Origin: a bacterium
GTDB taxonomy: Bacteria; Patescibacteriota; Dojkabacteria; JAKAPS01; JAJZLI01
Assembly: GCA_021810605.1 (NCBI GenBank)
Contig: JAJZIL010000005.1
Coordinates: 1-55,396, forward strand
Direction: 5' to 3'
DNA length: 55,396 bases
Positions 43,686-51,660 of the stretch are shown piece by piece. The position numbers and the translations under genes were made by a program. The notes beneath the pieces were generated by a model. That model was given only the letters and a program-made list of their open reading frames with translations. It ran no database searches and was not told where the DNA came from. Each line of letters starts with the position of its first letter. The stretch's first letter is position 1.

Positions 43686-45125
43686 CTATACCTGTTTTAT
43701 TTTATTTTTTGTTTTGAATGAATTATCTGGACCAAACTCTTCAAGTATAATTTGAGGAACAGCTTTTTCTTTTATTGAACTAATTAATTTATTATATTCT
43801 CCATTTATTTTTCTTAAATTTCGTACAAAAGTTTCTTTTATGAATTTCTCATCATTTTTTGAAATTTGAGAATATGATAAATTAGGGGATAATTCTAAAT
43901 GTAATTTAAATATAGGATTTCCATTAGGGTCTAATTCTTGGTATGCTCTAAATTTACCTGAAATCAGTGATAATAATTCTTCTGATTGTATTGAACTTTG
44001 AATATGAAAACTTGGTATTTTAACTGAGTAAAATGATAAAACAACATCTTTTTTAGAAGATATAAATATAAAAGGATTTTTGTCTTTAGGCTTAAAATTA
44101 GGTATTTTTTCTTTAATATATTCCTCTAATTTATTTGATGTAATTATTCCTCCATTATCATTTAATGTATATCTGATTAAAGGAGTATTAGATGTAAAAT
44201 CTGTTATGACAATTAGTCCATTTTCTGATACTTGGAAAAAATGTTTATTAGGATTATATTGATAAATAGATGGTATATATTTTGTATTAAAAATTTTTTC
44301 AATTTCATTCTCATTTAATCTTTGTTCCATTATTAATTTTAATTCTGGAGTATAGTCATTATCAATTGCCATAATTCCTACTTCTGAAGCTGCATATAAT
44401 GATTTTAATCTGCCTTTTCCAATTATTGACTCTACCCTTTTTCTAATTTCATTTGATAAAATATCTCCTCCTACATAGGCATAGATATTAATATTCTTAA
44501 TGAGATTTTTTTCTTTTGCTATATCAATTATATCTTTTGTTGAGCTTGTATATCCTATTAGTACTAAAGTATTAATTTTTTCTTTTTTTACATAATGTTC
44601 TAATATCTTCATATTTTCATCAATATCTAGTCCAGGAGTTATAAATTGAAAGGAATCTAATTCTTGAGATAATATTCTAAATACTCTAGACATTAACCCT
44701 CCTGCACCCCAAACTCCCATACCAGCTGTTACTATTCCTAATATAGTGTCAATATTATCAATATTATCAATATCTTTTTCTATCCTAGATTTAAAATCTG
44801 CAGCAATAGACATATCTAAGTTCTCATCTTGTGCCCAATAATGAGGTTTACCACTAGATCCTGAAGAAGAGAGTATTTGTGTTATTTTTGTTGGATCTAT
44901 AGATCTATCTTTCAAAGAAAATAACTCTATATAATTTTCTTGATTTGTATACGGGAGTCTATTAAAATCATCAATATTTTTTATATCAGATATATTTATT
45001 TTTTGATCAGATAAGAATTTTATATATGCAGGAATTTTATGTGCATATAATAGAAAATTACTCAATACTTTCTGTTGACTTATTTCTATTATATCTACAG
45101 TTTGTTTACTATCTACTTTATACAT
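43686..45125 (-). CDS. LuxE/PaaK-like acyl-activating enzyme (ANL superfamily)
   Basis: The 479-residue protein has the adenylate-forming core motifs: the A3 phosphate loop ILSSSGSSGKPHYW (residues 84-97), a Gly-rich MGVWGAGG segment (136-143), the A5-type YAASE (244-248), and TPLIRYTLNDNG (314-325), the (R)xYxxxDxG motif. The order resembles phenylacetate-CoA ligase and LuxE-type acyl-protein synthetases, which activate a carboxylic acid as acyl-AMP before transfer to CoA, a protein or an amine. Substrate and acceptor are unknown. It lies 20 bases after the ThiF-like gene, another adenylating enzyme, and before the 7TM kinase. I infer that it prepares an acyl-derived signal or modification. 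Confidence 0.72.
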   Translation of the reverse strand: MYKVDSKQTVDIIEISQQKVLSNFLLYAHKIPAYIKFLSDQKINISDIKNIDDFNRLPYTNQENYIELFSLKDRSIDPTKITQILSSSGSSGKPHYWAQDENLDMSIAADFKSRIEKDIDNIDNIDTILGIVTAGMGVWGAGGLMSRVFRILSQELDSFQFITPGLDIDENMKILEHYVKKEKINTLVLIGYTSSTKDIIDIAKEKNLIKNINIYAYVGGDILSNEIRKRVESIIGKGRLKSLYAASEVGIMAIDNDYTPELKLIMEQRLNENEIEKIFNTKYIPSIYQYNPNKHFFQVSENGLIVITDFTSNTPLIRYTLNDNGGIITSNKLEEYIKEKIPNFKPKDKNPFIFISSKKDVVLSFYSVKIPSFHIQSSIQSEELLSLISGKFRAYQELDPNGNPIFKLHLELSPNLSYSQISKNDEKFIKETFVRNLRKINGEYNKLISSIKEKAVPQIILEEFGPDNSFKTKNKIKQV

Positions 45126-45145
45126 ATTTTATATACATAATTTAT

Positions 45146-46219
45146 TTAAATTCTAATTCTTGATGAATAATTATATCCCAATGCATGTTGTATAATTACA
45201 TTTGTTACTCCAGCTCCTGCATGAGAGGATGCAGTTACTAATTGACTCATCCAGAATAGTTCTCCTTTTGACATAGCTTTAAAATGTCTAGACATTCTTT
45301 CAATTTCTTCAAAATTAACACCTAAAATTGCAGATATTATTTCAACTAAATCTTTAGGATCTAAACTATTCATTTCTTCAATTTTTTTTAATTGATATGT
45401 AGATAATCTACCCAAGAATATCTTATCTTTTGGAGTTTCAATATCAATTAGTGCTCCAAGTTCTAAATCAGTACCCATAACTACAGTAAATCCCATCTCT
45501 TTAGATAATTTTCTTAATTCTAATTTTAAAGGTAGTGTATCAAATGCATCTACTACATAATCTAAATCTTCTGTAAATAATTTTAAATCATTCTTATTGT
45601 TTAATCCATTAGGATAATATTTTATCTTAAGATATGGATTAGATTCTAAAGCTAATCTTCCTGCTAAATAAGTTTTATTTAATCCTAATTCTGTAATTCC
45701 GGAACGAGGTAATCTATTACTGTTTGATAAAGATAATGTATCATAATCAGCTAATCTATATTCATTACCTGTTCCAGATTTTATTAAATTTAATAAACTT
45801 GATTGTCCTACACTAAGTCCTATAATTCCAATTTTCAAATTATACAATGTTTTTTGTTCTAAATTAGTTATTTGTTCTCTATTTCTCGATGTATTAACAA
45901 GTCTTAGATACTCTTCAATAGGAACAAAAGATAAATTTCCATTCCAAGGAAAATATATGAGATTAAATTTAATTTTATTACTATTTTTAAATTCATTTAA
46001 CTGTTTAGAATATTTGGGATTTTTAGGGTGGATATGCGGATATAGTGAATTAAATATTTCTTCTAAAATATCTATTCTTTTATCATATATTGATAAAATT
46101 TTGTTATTAGAAACGAAATTTTCTAAATTTACTTGATCATTAGGATCTAAAAATACAACCTCTGGACTAACCATATCTTTTTTTGCAGTTTTTAAAATCA
46201 AAGAATCTATAATTTTCAT
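45146..46219 (-). CDS. ThiF/E1-like adenylyltransferase, Rv1355c-like, without cysteines
   Basis: Residues 1-110 form an unassigned N-terminal region (YDKRIDILEEIFNSLYPHIH is typical of the Rv1355c-like group). Residues 125-290 form a Rossmann-type ThiF domain: LKIGIIGLSVGQSSLLNLI, LADYDTLSLSNSNRL (with the D and NR pair that bind ATP), GLNKTYLAGRLA and VDAFDTL. There is no cysteine in the 357 residues, so neither an E1 thioester site nor a Zn(Cys)4 site exists; the enzyme could adenylate a substrate but not carry it as a thioester. The C-terminal helix region (from about 290) is unrecognised. It is the first gene of the minus operon and has a TTGACA promoter. Confidence 0.78.
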   Translation of the reverse strand: MKIIDSLILKTAKKDMVSPEVVFLDPNDQVNLENFVSNNKILSIYDKRIDILEEIFNSLYPHIHPKNPKYSKQLNEFKNSNKIKFNLIYFPWNGNLSFVPIEEYLRLVNTSRNREQITNLEQKTLYNLKIGIIGLSVGQSSLLNLIKSGTGNEYRLADYDTLSLSNSNRLPRSGITELGLNKTYLAGRLALESNPYLKIKYYPNGLNNKNDLKLFTEDLDYVVDAFDTLPLKLELRKLSKEMGFTVVMGTDLELGALIDIETPKDKIFLGRLSTYQLKKIEEMNSLDPKDLVEIISAILGVNFEEIERMSRHFKAMSKGELFWMSQLVTASSHAGAGVTNVIIQHALGYNYSSRIRI

Positions 46220-46248
46220 GTTGCCCTATAGTGTATGTATGTGAAAAT

Positions 46249-46277
46249 ATTCTCTCATAATTATATTTTTTTGTCAA
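46249..46277 (-). promoter_or_regulatory. Promoter of the ThiF-LuxE-kinase operon
   Basis: On the minus strand TTGACA (46277-46272), a 17-base spacer and GAGAAT (46254-46249) lie 29 bases before the ThiF ATG at 46219. The -35 box is perfect and the -10 moderate (four of six). Confidence 0.55.
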
Positions 46278-46295
46278 TAAAATTATGCGTCATTA

Positions 46296-46324
46296 TTGAA
46301 AAACACTATAAGTTTTGATATAAT
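46296..46324 (+). promoter_or_regulatory. Promoter of the TraD-fragment and HTH regulator operon
   Basis: TTGAAA (46296-46301), a 17-base spacer and TATAAT (46319-46324). The predicted leader to the TTG at 46400 is about 70 bases, unlike the short leaders elsewhere. Confidence 0.7.
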
Positions 46325-46399
46325 GTGTCCGTATTTATAATTAAATAGTGTAGATACTTTTAATTACAGTTCTTAATTATTTGAGTATTTTGTGTATCT

Positions 46400-47182
46400 T
46401 TGTTATTTAAAAAAGATTATATATTTGAAGATATTAATAGTTCATCAATTCTTAGAATTGCTGTTCCTAAGAACAATGATAAGACTCCTTTATCCGGAGA
46501 ACAACTTTTTACTTCCATTCATGGTATATTAGATGATTCTAAAATTTCTAAGAATCATTTTAGTTTAGAAATAGTATCCTCTTTTGATGGTATTTCTTTT
46601 TATGTAGTTATTCCAAAGGAATATAGAAATTTCATAAAAGGTCAAATTTATGCACAATACCCTACTGTTGAGATTAATGAAATTGACGATTATACAAATC
46701 AATTTCATAATTATAAATACTTCTTTTCATCAGAGATATCTTTTGGAAAAGAGTATATATTCCCAATAAGGACATTTCCTAACTTTGATGTTGATCCTCT
46801 TTCATCTATAACTATTGCAATGAGTTCTAAATTAGATGAATTCCAATTATTTGGCACAAATGCTTTTTCGAAAATTTTATCAGAATCAAGGAAATATAGA
46901 TTGAATTTAATACTAGCTCATCAGTATATTTCTCAATTAGAAGAAGATATTCAAAATGCTATATTTATAGGAGAAGATTTGATATCATTAGAGAAACATC
47001 ATTTTTATATAAAGTTAATGATTGATGGTATGATTTCTAAACCTTTTATTGGAATATCAATGAATATTCAATATGAGAGGAATAATAATAAAGAAAAAGT
47101 TTTGAATGTATCAAAAGAACATTATTCTAGGAGAAAAGAAATTTTTGAAGATAAAATAAATCGTTGGTCAAATAATAACTAA
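46400..47182 (+). CDS. Internally deleted TraD/TraG-like ATPase of CPR type
   Basis: The 260-residue ORF begins at TTG 46400 (no ATG is available). Residues 14-135 match the N-terminal domain of large CPR type IV secretion-like ATPases: SSILRIAVPKNNDKTPLSGE, then FYVVIPKEYRNFIKGQIYAQ, YPTVEI and VDPLSSITIAMS. The sequence then jumps to the Walker B region (LDEFQLFGTNAFSKILSE, from residue 145) and RKYRLNLILAHQYISQLEED, and jumps again at about residue 190 to LISLEKHHFYIKLMIDG. The Walker A domain and the stretch after QNAIF are missing, yet the frame is intact. It is the first gene of the HTH regulator operon, 1 base before it. It is probably not an active ATPase; the remnant may be retained as a binding protein. 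Confidence 0.72.
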   Translation: MLFKKDYIFEDINSSSILRIAVPKNNDKTPLSGEQLFTSIHGILDDSKISKNHFSLEIVSSFDGISFYVVIPKEYRNFIKGQIYAQYPTVEINEIDDYTNQFHNYKYFFSSEISFGKEYIFPIRTFPNFDVDPLSSITIAMSSKLDEFQLFGTNAFSKILSESRKYRLNLILAHQYISQLEEDIQNAIFIGEDLISLEKHHFYIKLMIDGMISKPFIGISMNIQYERNNNKEKVLNVSKEHYSRRKEIFEDKINRWSNNN

Positions 47183-47183
47183 T

Positions 47184-47990
47184 ATGAAAAATAACATAGG
47201 AGAATATATAAAAGCAGAGAGATTGAGATATAAGAATGGTAATAATATTGGAATAAGTCAGATTGATTTGTCACTGAAAATAGGTTGGGAGAACCCATCT
47301 ACACTATCACGAATAGAGCAAGGTAAAATAATTCCTACAAAAGAAACAGTAATAAATATATTTGAAGCATTAGAAATTCCTCAAGAAGTAGTAGTTTGTA
47401 TTTTTATAAAAAGTAATTATTTATATACAGGAGAAATTCTTACAGAGAAATATATAGAAAAAGTCACAAATTCTTTAATATCTAAAATTGACTTATTAAA
47501 AGTCCCGACTTTTTTAATAAGTTATCCAAATGACTCTGTATTACATATTAATAATATAGGTAAAAAAGTATTTTTTGGAGAAGAGATTAATTCTGAATTA
47601 GAAAATATTCTCTTATCTGGAGAGAGTTTTGTGAACATAATTTTTAATCCTAATTATATAATGAAAGATTTGATATTAAATTGGGAAGAATTTGTAAAAA
47701 TTATAATATCTAATCAACATATTATATATAATGATACAGATAAAGAGAGAGAAGATATTAGGGTATTAAAAAAATTTCCTAGATTTAATGAATTTTGGGA
47801 AGATTCTCAAAATAAAACAGTACATGATTTTCAATCTTTTAATATTCCTTTTAAATATAACTCACCTATTCTTGGTGAAATAAAATTTTTAATACAAGAG
47901 ACTCCAGTATTAGAAGATAATAGATTTTTTATTATTCAATTTATTCCTGCAATTAGAAAAGATTTCATTAAATTAGAAGGTTTAAAATAA
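47184..47990 (+). CDS. HTH (XRE) regulator with MmyB/MltR-like ligand-binding domain, first copy
   Basis: Residues 6-70 form an XRE-type helix-turn-helix (ISQIDLSLKIGWENPSTLSR as the recognition region). Residues about 100-268 resemble the MmyB-like transcription regulator ligand-binding domain, a PAS-like fold: VPTFLISYPNDSVLHINNIG (the DxxxxINxxA-type strand), ESFVNIIFNPNYIMKDLILN with WEEF, and FPRFNEFWEDSQ near the end. To my knowledge members of this domain family have been found with fatty acid bound. The gene starts 1 base after the TraD fragment and 4 bases before a paralogue. It is likely to sense a small hydrophobic ligand and to bind the divergent control region. Confidence 0.75.
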   Translation: MKNNIGEYIKAERLRYKNGNNIGISQIDLSLKIGWENPSTLSRIEQGKIIPTKETVINIFEALEIPQEVVVCIFIKSNYLYTGEILTEKYIEKVTNSLISKIDLLKVPTFLISYPNDSVLHINNIGKKVFFGEEINSELENILLSGESFVNIIFNPNYIMKDLILNWEEFVKIIISNQHIIYNDTDKEREDIRVLKKFPRFNEFWEDSQNKTVHDFQSFNIPFKYNSPILGEIKFLIQETPVLEDNRFFIIQFIPAIRKDFIKLEGLK

Positions 47991-47994
47991 CTCT

Positions 47995-48855
47995 ATGTTG
48001 AATAATATTTATACAAATGAAGATCTAAAAAAAGTAAAGATTGGAAAATTAATCAAAGATTTCAGGTTAAGAAAAATTGGAGATAATGGAAGGCATTGGT
48101 CTCAGTTAGATTTAGCAAATGCAATAGGATGGGAGAATCCTTCGACTTTATCTAGAATAGAAAATAGTCAAATAAAGCCATACCGAGATACAATTTTAAA
48201 AATATCAAAATGTTTAGATTTAAATAATGAAGATACGAATACACTTTTAAAGAAAGCTGGATACTCAGAGTATGGAGAAAGGATAGTTCCTTCTTATACT
48301 GAGAGATTAATAGACCGTATAAAAAATGAGCTAGAATTATATGATTTTCCGGTAATGGTTAATACTATAAATAATCTTGAAGAGATAATATATATAAATT
48401 CTGCCAATGCAATATTTTTTACTGAATACGAAAATCATAAATCCCTTATAAAAGATTTAAATGGAATAAGTTTTTTTGATATTATTTTTACAGATGATTT
48501 TGGGTTTAAAAAAAATATACTAAATTATGAAGAGTTCATTTATTCTTTTACTTCGAATATATATATGATGTATGCAAATTTTACTAATGAGGAAGAATCC
48601 TTAAATATAAATAAAAATTTAGATAAGTATAAAGATTTTAAAGATGTATGGAAGTCTATCTTTAATAAAGATCATAATAGTTTGAAAATTAAAGGAATTC
48701 CGTTAGAGTATAATATATCCAAATTAAATAAAAAAATAAGATTTTTGATATTAACATTTCCAATATATATAGATACTAGATTTTTATCTGAGCATTTTGT
48801 TCCTACGGATAAAAAATTATATTCAGAAATTTTAAATGAGTTAGCTTTATTTTAA
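47995..48855 (+). CDS. HTH (XRE) regulator with MmyB/MltR-like ligand-binding domain, second copy
   Basis: The 286-residue paralogue of the preceding gene shares IGWENPSTLSRIE in its helix-turn-helix (about 35-75) and the same C-terminal layout: FPVMVNTINNLEEIIYINS, ISFFDIIFTDDFGFKKNILN, NYEEF, YKDFKDVWKSIFNKD and a closing RFLILTFPIYIDTRFLSEHF. Similarity outside the HTH is modest, so the pair has diverged, perhaps to bind different ligands or to form a heterodimer. It lies 27 bases before the phosphohexomutase gene, which may share the transcript, although a TATACT box at 48869-48874 could give that gene its own start. Confidence 0.75.
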   Translation: MLNNIYTNEDLKKVKIGKLIKDFRLRKIGDNGRHWSQLDLANAIGWENPSTLSRIENSQIKPYRDTILKISKCLDLNNEDTNTLLKKAGYSEYGERIVPSYTERLIDRIKNELELYDFPVMVNTINNLEEIIYINSANAIFFTEYENHKSLIKDLNGISFFDIIFTDDFGFKKNILNYEEFIYSFTSNIYMMYANFTNEEESLNINKNLDKYKDFKDVWKSIFNKDHNSLKIKGIPLEYNISKLNKKIRFLILTFPIYIDTRFLSEHFVPTDKKLYSEILNELALF

Positions 48856-48882
48856 TATTGAAATTATATATACTATTAGGAT

Positions 48883-50229
48883 ATGGATGAATCTATTTTT
48901 AAAGCATATGATATAAGAGGAATATATCCTACTACTATTAATGAGAATTTAGTTTTCAGAATAGCATATTTTTATGTAAAGCAATTTAATTTGAAAAATA
49001 TTTGTGTAGGTAGAGATATAAGAAGTTCTTCTCCCTCATTATTTGAATCTTTTGTAAAAGGGGCAATTCTTGCTGGAGCTAAAGTCACAGATATAGGTAT
49101 AATTTCTACAGATATGATGTATTTTGCATCTGGATTTTATGATTTTGATGGAGGAGCTCAGATTACAGCATCACATAATCCTAAAGAATATAATGGTGTA
49201 AAATTGGTAAAAAATGGTGAACCTATAAGTAGTGATACTGGAATTTTTCAAATAAGAGATTTAGTGAAAGAAAATCTTAATTTGGATTTGAATTTTAATG
49301 ATAAAATAGTAACAGATACAAAAAATATACTTGCAGATTATGTTAAACATGTACTTTCTTTTGTGGATACAGATAAAATAAAAGGTCTTAAAGTTGTTGT
49401 TGATGTAGGTAATGGAGTTGCAGGTTATATAGTGGAAGAGATTTTTAAATATCTAGATTGTAGTCTTATCCCATTATATTTTGATCCTGATGAAAATTTC
49501 CCAAATCATCCAGCTAATCCTATGGATGAGAATAATGTTAAAGATTTAGAAAAAAAAGTTATAGAAGAGAATGCTAATTTAGGTATTGCTTTTGATGGTG
49601 ATGCAGATAGATGTGTATTTGTAGATGAATTAGGTGGTTATACTTCAGGATATTTTATGACAGCTATACTAGCAAGAAATATATTAAGAGAAAATAAGGG
49701 AGCAAAAATAGTTCATTCTCCTCAATTAATATGGGCTGTGGATGATACTATTAGAGATATGGGGGGGATATCTATTCTCTCCAAGACTGGACATTCATTT
49801 GTTGCATCTAAGATGAAAGAAGAAGATGCAATTTTTGGAGGTGAAATATCTTCTCATTTTTATTTTAAGAAAAATTATTATTCAGATAATGGTATGATTC
49901 CTATGCTTATGGGAATGGAACTTTTATGTGGTGAGAATAAAAAGCTTTCTACCCTACTTAATTCTTATAGGAATAAATATATAACCTCTCCAGAGATAAA
50001 TTATACAGTATCTAGTACTCAGGATAATTTAGATAGAATTGAGAATTATTATAAAAATATATCTGGTGTTAAAATTTCAAAATTAGATGGTGTTTCAATA
50101 GAATTTAGTGATTGGAGATTTAATCTTAGAGGTTCAAATACAGAGCCTGTAATAAGGCTTAATATGGAGTCATTATCTCAAGATGTTTTTTATGAAAAGT
50201 TGAAAGAAGTTGAATCATTGATTTATTAA
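48883..50229 (+). CDS. Phosphomannomutase/phosphoglucomutase
   Basis: This alpha-D-phosphohexomutase interconverts hexose-6-phosphate and hexose-1-phosphate through a phosphoserine. The 448-residue protein has the metal-binding and active-site motifs in order: AYDIRGIYP at the N terminus, the catalytic serine TASHNPKEYNG (Ser97), the Mg loop FDGDADRC, the sugar-binding GGEISSHF, and the phosphate-binding RGSNTEPVIRL near the C terminus. Specificity for mannose or glucose cannot be decided. It would supply nucleotide-sugar precursors for the glycosyltransferase cluster at 14429-21759. Confidence 0.93.
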   Translation: MDESIFKAYDIRGIYPTTINENLVFRIAYFYVKQFNLKNICVGRDIRSSSPSLFESFVKGAILAGAKVTDIGIISTDMMYFASGFYDFDGGAQITASHNPKEYNGVKLVKNGEPISSDTGIFQIRDLVKENLNLDLNFNDKIVTDTKNILADYVKHVLSFVDTDKIKGLKVVVDVGNGVAGYIVEEIFKYLDCSLIPLYFDPDENFPNHPANPMDENNVKDLEKKVIEENANLGIAFDGDADRCVFVDELGGYTSGYFMTAILARNILRENKGAKIVHSPQLIWAVDDTIRDMGGISILSKTGHSFVASKMKEEDAIFGGEISSHFYFKKNYYSDNGMIPMLMGMELLCGENKKLSTLLNSYRNKYITSPEINYTVSSTQDNLDRIENYYKNISGVKISKLDGVSIEFSDWRFNLRGSNTEPVIRLNMESLSQDVFYEKLKEVESLIY

Positions 50230-50339
50230 TTTTTTTATTTAATCATAATTAGTGATTATATTGAATAGTTAGTCTTTATACGAGTTTTTATAATCTTTAT
50301 ATTAAATACTTTTGATAGTTTAATAAATTTCAATATAAA

Positions 50340-51569
50340 TTATATATATTTATCTATATTTTCAATTGCTATAATATTACTTTTATCTTTATTTCTTTCT
50401 TTTATTTCTACTCCTCCACTTTGAATACTTTTTTCTGAGAGTATTATTCTTTTAGATATTCCTATAAGGTCTGAGTCTTTCAATTTTTCACCCATACTAA
50501 TATCAACTCTATCATCCCAAAGGATTGTTTTATTTTTCTTCTCTACTATTTTTTTAATTTTATCTATATCTGAATCTTTAATTTTACCATATGTTATAAG
50601 ATGAATATTGTATGGAGATATACTTTCTGGCCAAATTAATCCAGAGTTATCATTGAAATTTTCTGCAATAATCCCCATTACTCTAGATGTACCTATCCCA
50701 TAACACCCCATATATATATCACCTTTTTTATTATCTTTTGTTTGATATGTATAATCAAAAGCTTTGGTAAATTTATCTTTAAGTATAAAAATATTCCCTG
50801 CTTCTGATGCATTTTTCCCATTATGTAAAATATCTTTACTAGCTACTTCTTTATTATAGTAAGTATTAGTTTTATCATCATAATATATTATATCTTCACC
50901 ATTTTTACATAGTACTTGAAATTCATCTGAGTAATCATTTGTAAAGTCTCCTCCTGATGCTTTTACTAAAACTGTATATTCTTTTAGTCCTAACTTTTCA
51001 AATATTATAAAATATGATTTTTTTACTTTTTCATAATATTCTTTTAAATCTTCAATAGATGTATGAAAACTATATAGATCTTTCATTCTAAATTCTCTGC
51101 CCCTAAGTAATCCAGATTTTGCTCTAGCTTCATTTCTGAATTTTGTTTGTATTTGAAATAGTGCAAATGGAAAATGTTTGTAGCTGACAATATATTCTTT
51201 TGCAAGAGGAGTTATAACTTCTTCATGAGTAGGGTTAAGGATATATTCTACATTATTTCTCTCATACGATTTTGCATTTGCTCCAATAGTTTTCATTAGT
51301 ACATCAACACTGTCAATTCTTCCAGTAGTACTCCATAATTCTTTAGAGGCTAAAGATGGCATATTAATTTCATTTGAAATCTTCAACATTTCTTCTCTTA
51401 CTAAATTCTCTATTTTATCTAAGACTAACTTACCAAGAGGTAGATATGAATAAACTCCAGCCATTTCTTGATGTATGAATCCTGCTTTTGTTAAAAGTGT
51501 TGCATTTAATGATTCAAATTCTTTTGCTTCTTTATTAGTTTTTCCAAATAGACTTGATTGTCTTTGCAT
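50340..51569 (-). CDS. proS: Prolyl-tRNA synthetase without the editing insertion
   Basis: ProRS charges tRNA-Pro. The 409-residue protein has class II motif 2 (RNEARAKSGLLRGREFRMKD), the proline-binding TPLAKEYI region, motif 3 (MGCYGIGTSRVMGI) and a C-terminal anticodon-binding domain (about 310-409). Bacterial ProRS usually has about 570 residues with an editing INS domain between motifs 2 and 3; here the passage from KASGGDFTNDYSDEFQVLCK to motif 3 is only about 60 residues, so INS is absent. A TACAAT box ends 10 bases before the ATG. It is convergent with the phosphohexomutase gene across 110 bases. Confidence 0.93.
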   Translation of the reverse strand: MQRQSSLFGKTNKEAKEFESLNATLLTKAGFIHQEMAGVYSYLPLGKLVLDKIENLVREEMLKISNEINMPSLASKELWSTTGRIDSVDVLMKTIGANAKSYERNNVEYILNPTHEEVITPLAKEYIVSYKHFPFALFQIQTKFRNEARAKSGLLRGREFRMKDLYSFHTSIEDLKEYYEKVKKSYFIIFEKLGLKEYTVLVKASGGDFTNDYSDEFQVLCKNGEDIIYYDDKTNTYYNKEVASKDILHNGKNASEAGNIFILKDKFTKAFDYTYQTKDNKKGDIYMGCYGIGTSRVMGIIAENFNDNSGLIWPESISPYNIHLITYGKIKDSDIDKIKKIVEKKNKTILWDDRVDISMGEKLKDSDLIGISKRIILSEKSIQSGGVEIKERNKDKSNIIAIENIDKYI

Positions 51570-51660
51570 ATTGGTAATAATTGTATCATAAAGACTTTCA
51601 TTATGACTACTTGTCTTTATTTTTCAATAATGGATAGCATATGTTAATATATATTTAGGT

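Larger units (their letters stand above)
46227..46351. promoter_or_regulatory. Divergent control region with three ATAGTGT sites
   Basis: ATAGTGT occurs at 46228-46234 (plus), 46303-46309 (as ACACTAT, inverted) and 46345-46351 (plus). The first and second form an 8-base inverted repeat (TATAGTGT/ACACTATA, 46227-46234 and 46303-46310). The second lies inside the spacer of the plus promoter, and the third about 20 bases downstream of its -10 box. These are candidate half-sites for the two HTH regulators encoded downstream. Confidence 0.45.

Noticed and set aside
43573-43755. Plus-strand 60-residue ORF over the kinase/LuxE-like boundary
   Set aside because: It lies antisense to two well-supported genes and has no motif of its own.
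46400-48855. Interpreting the region as an integrated conjugative element
   Set aside because: Only one fragmentary TraD-like gene is present, with no relaxase, integrase, att sites or other transfer genes nearby.
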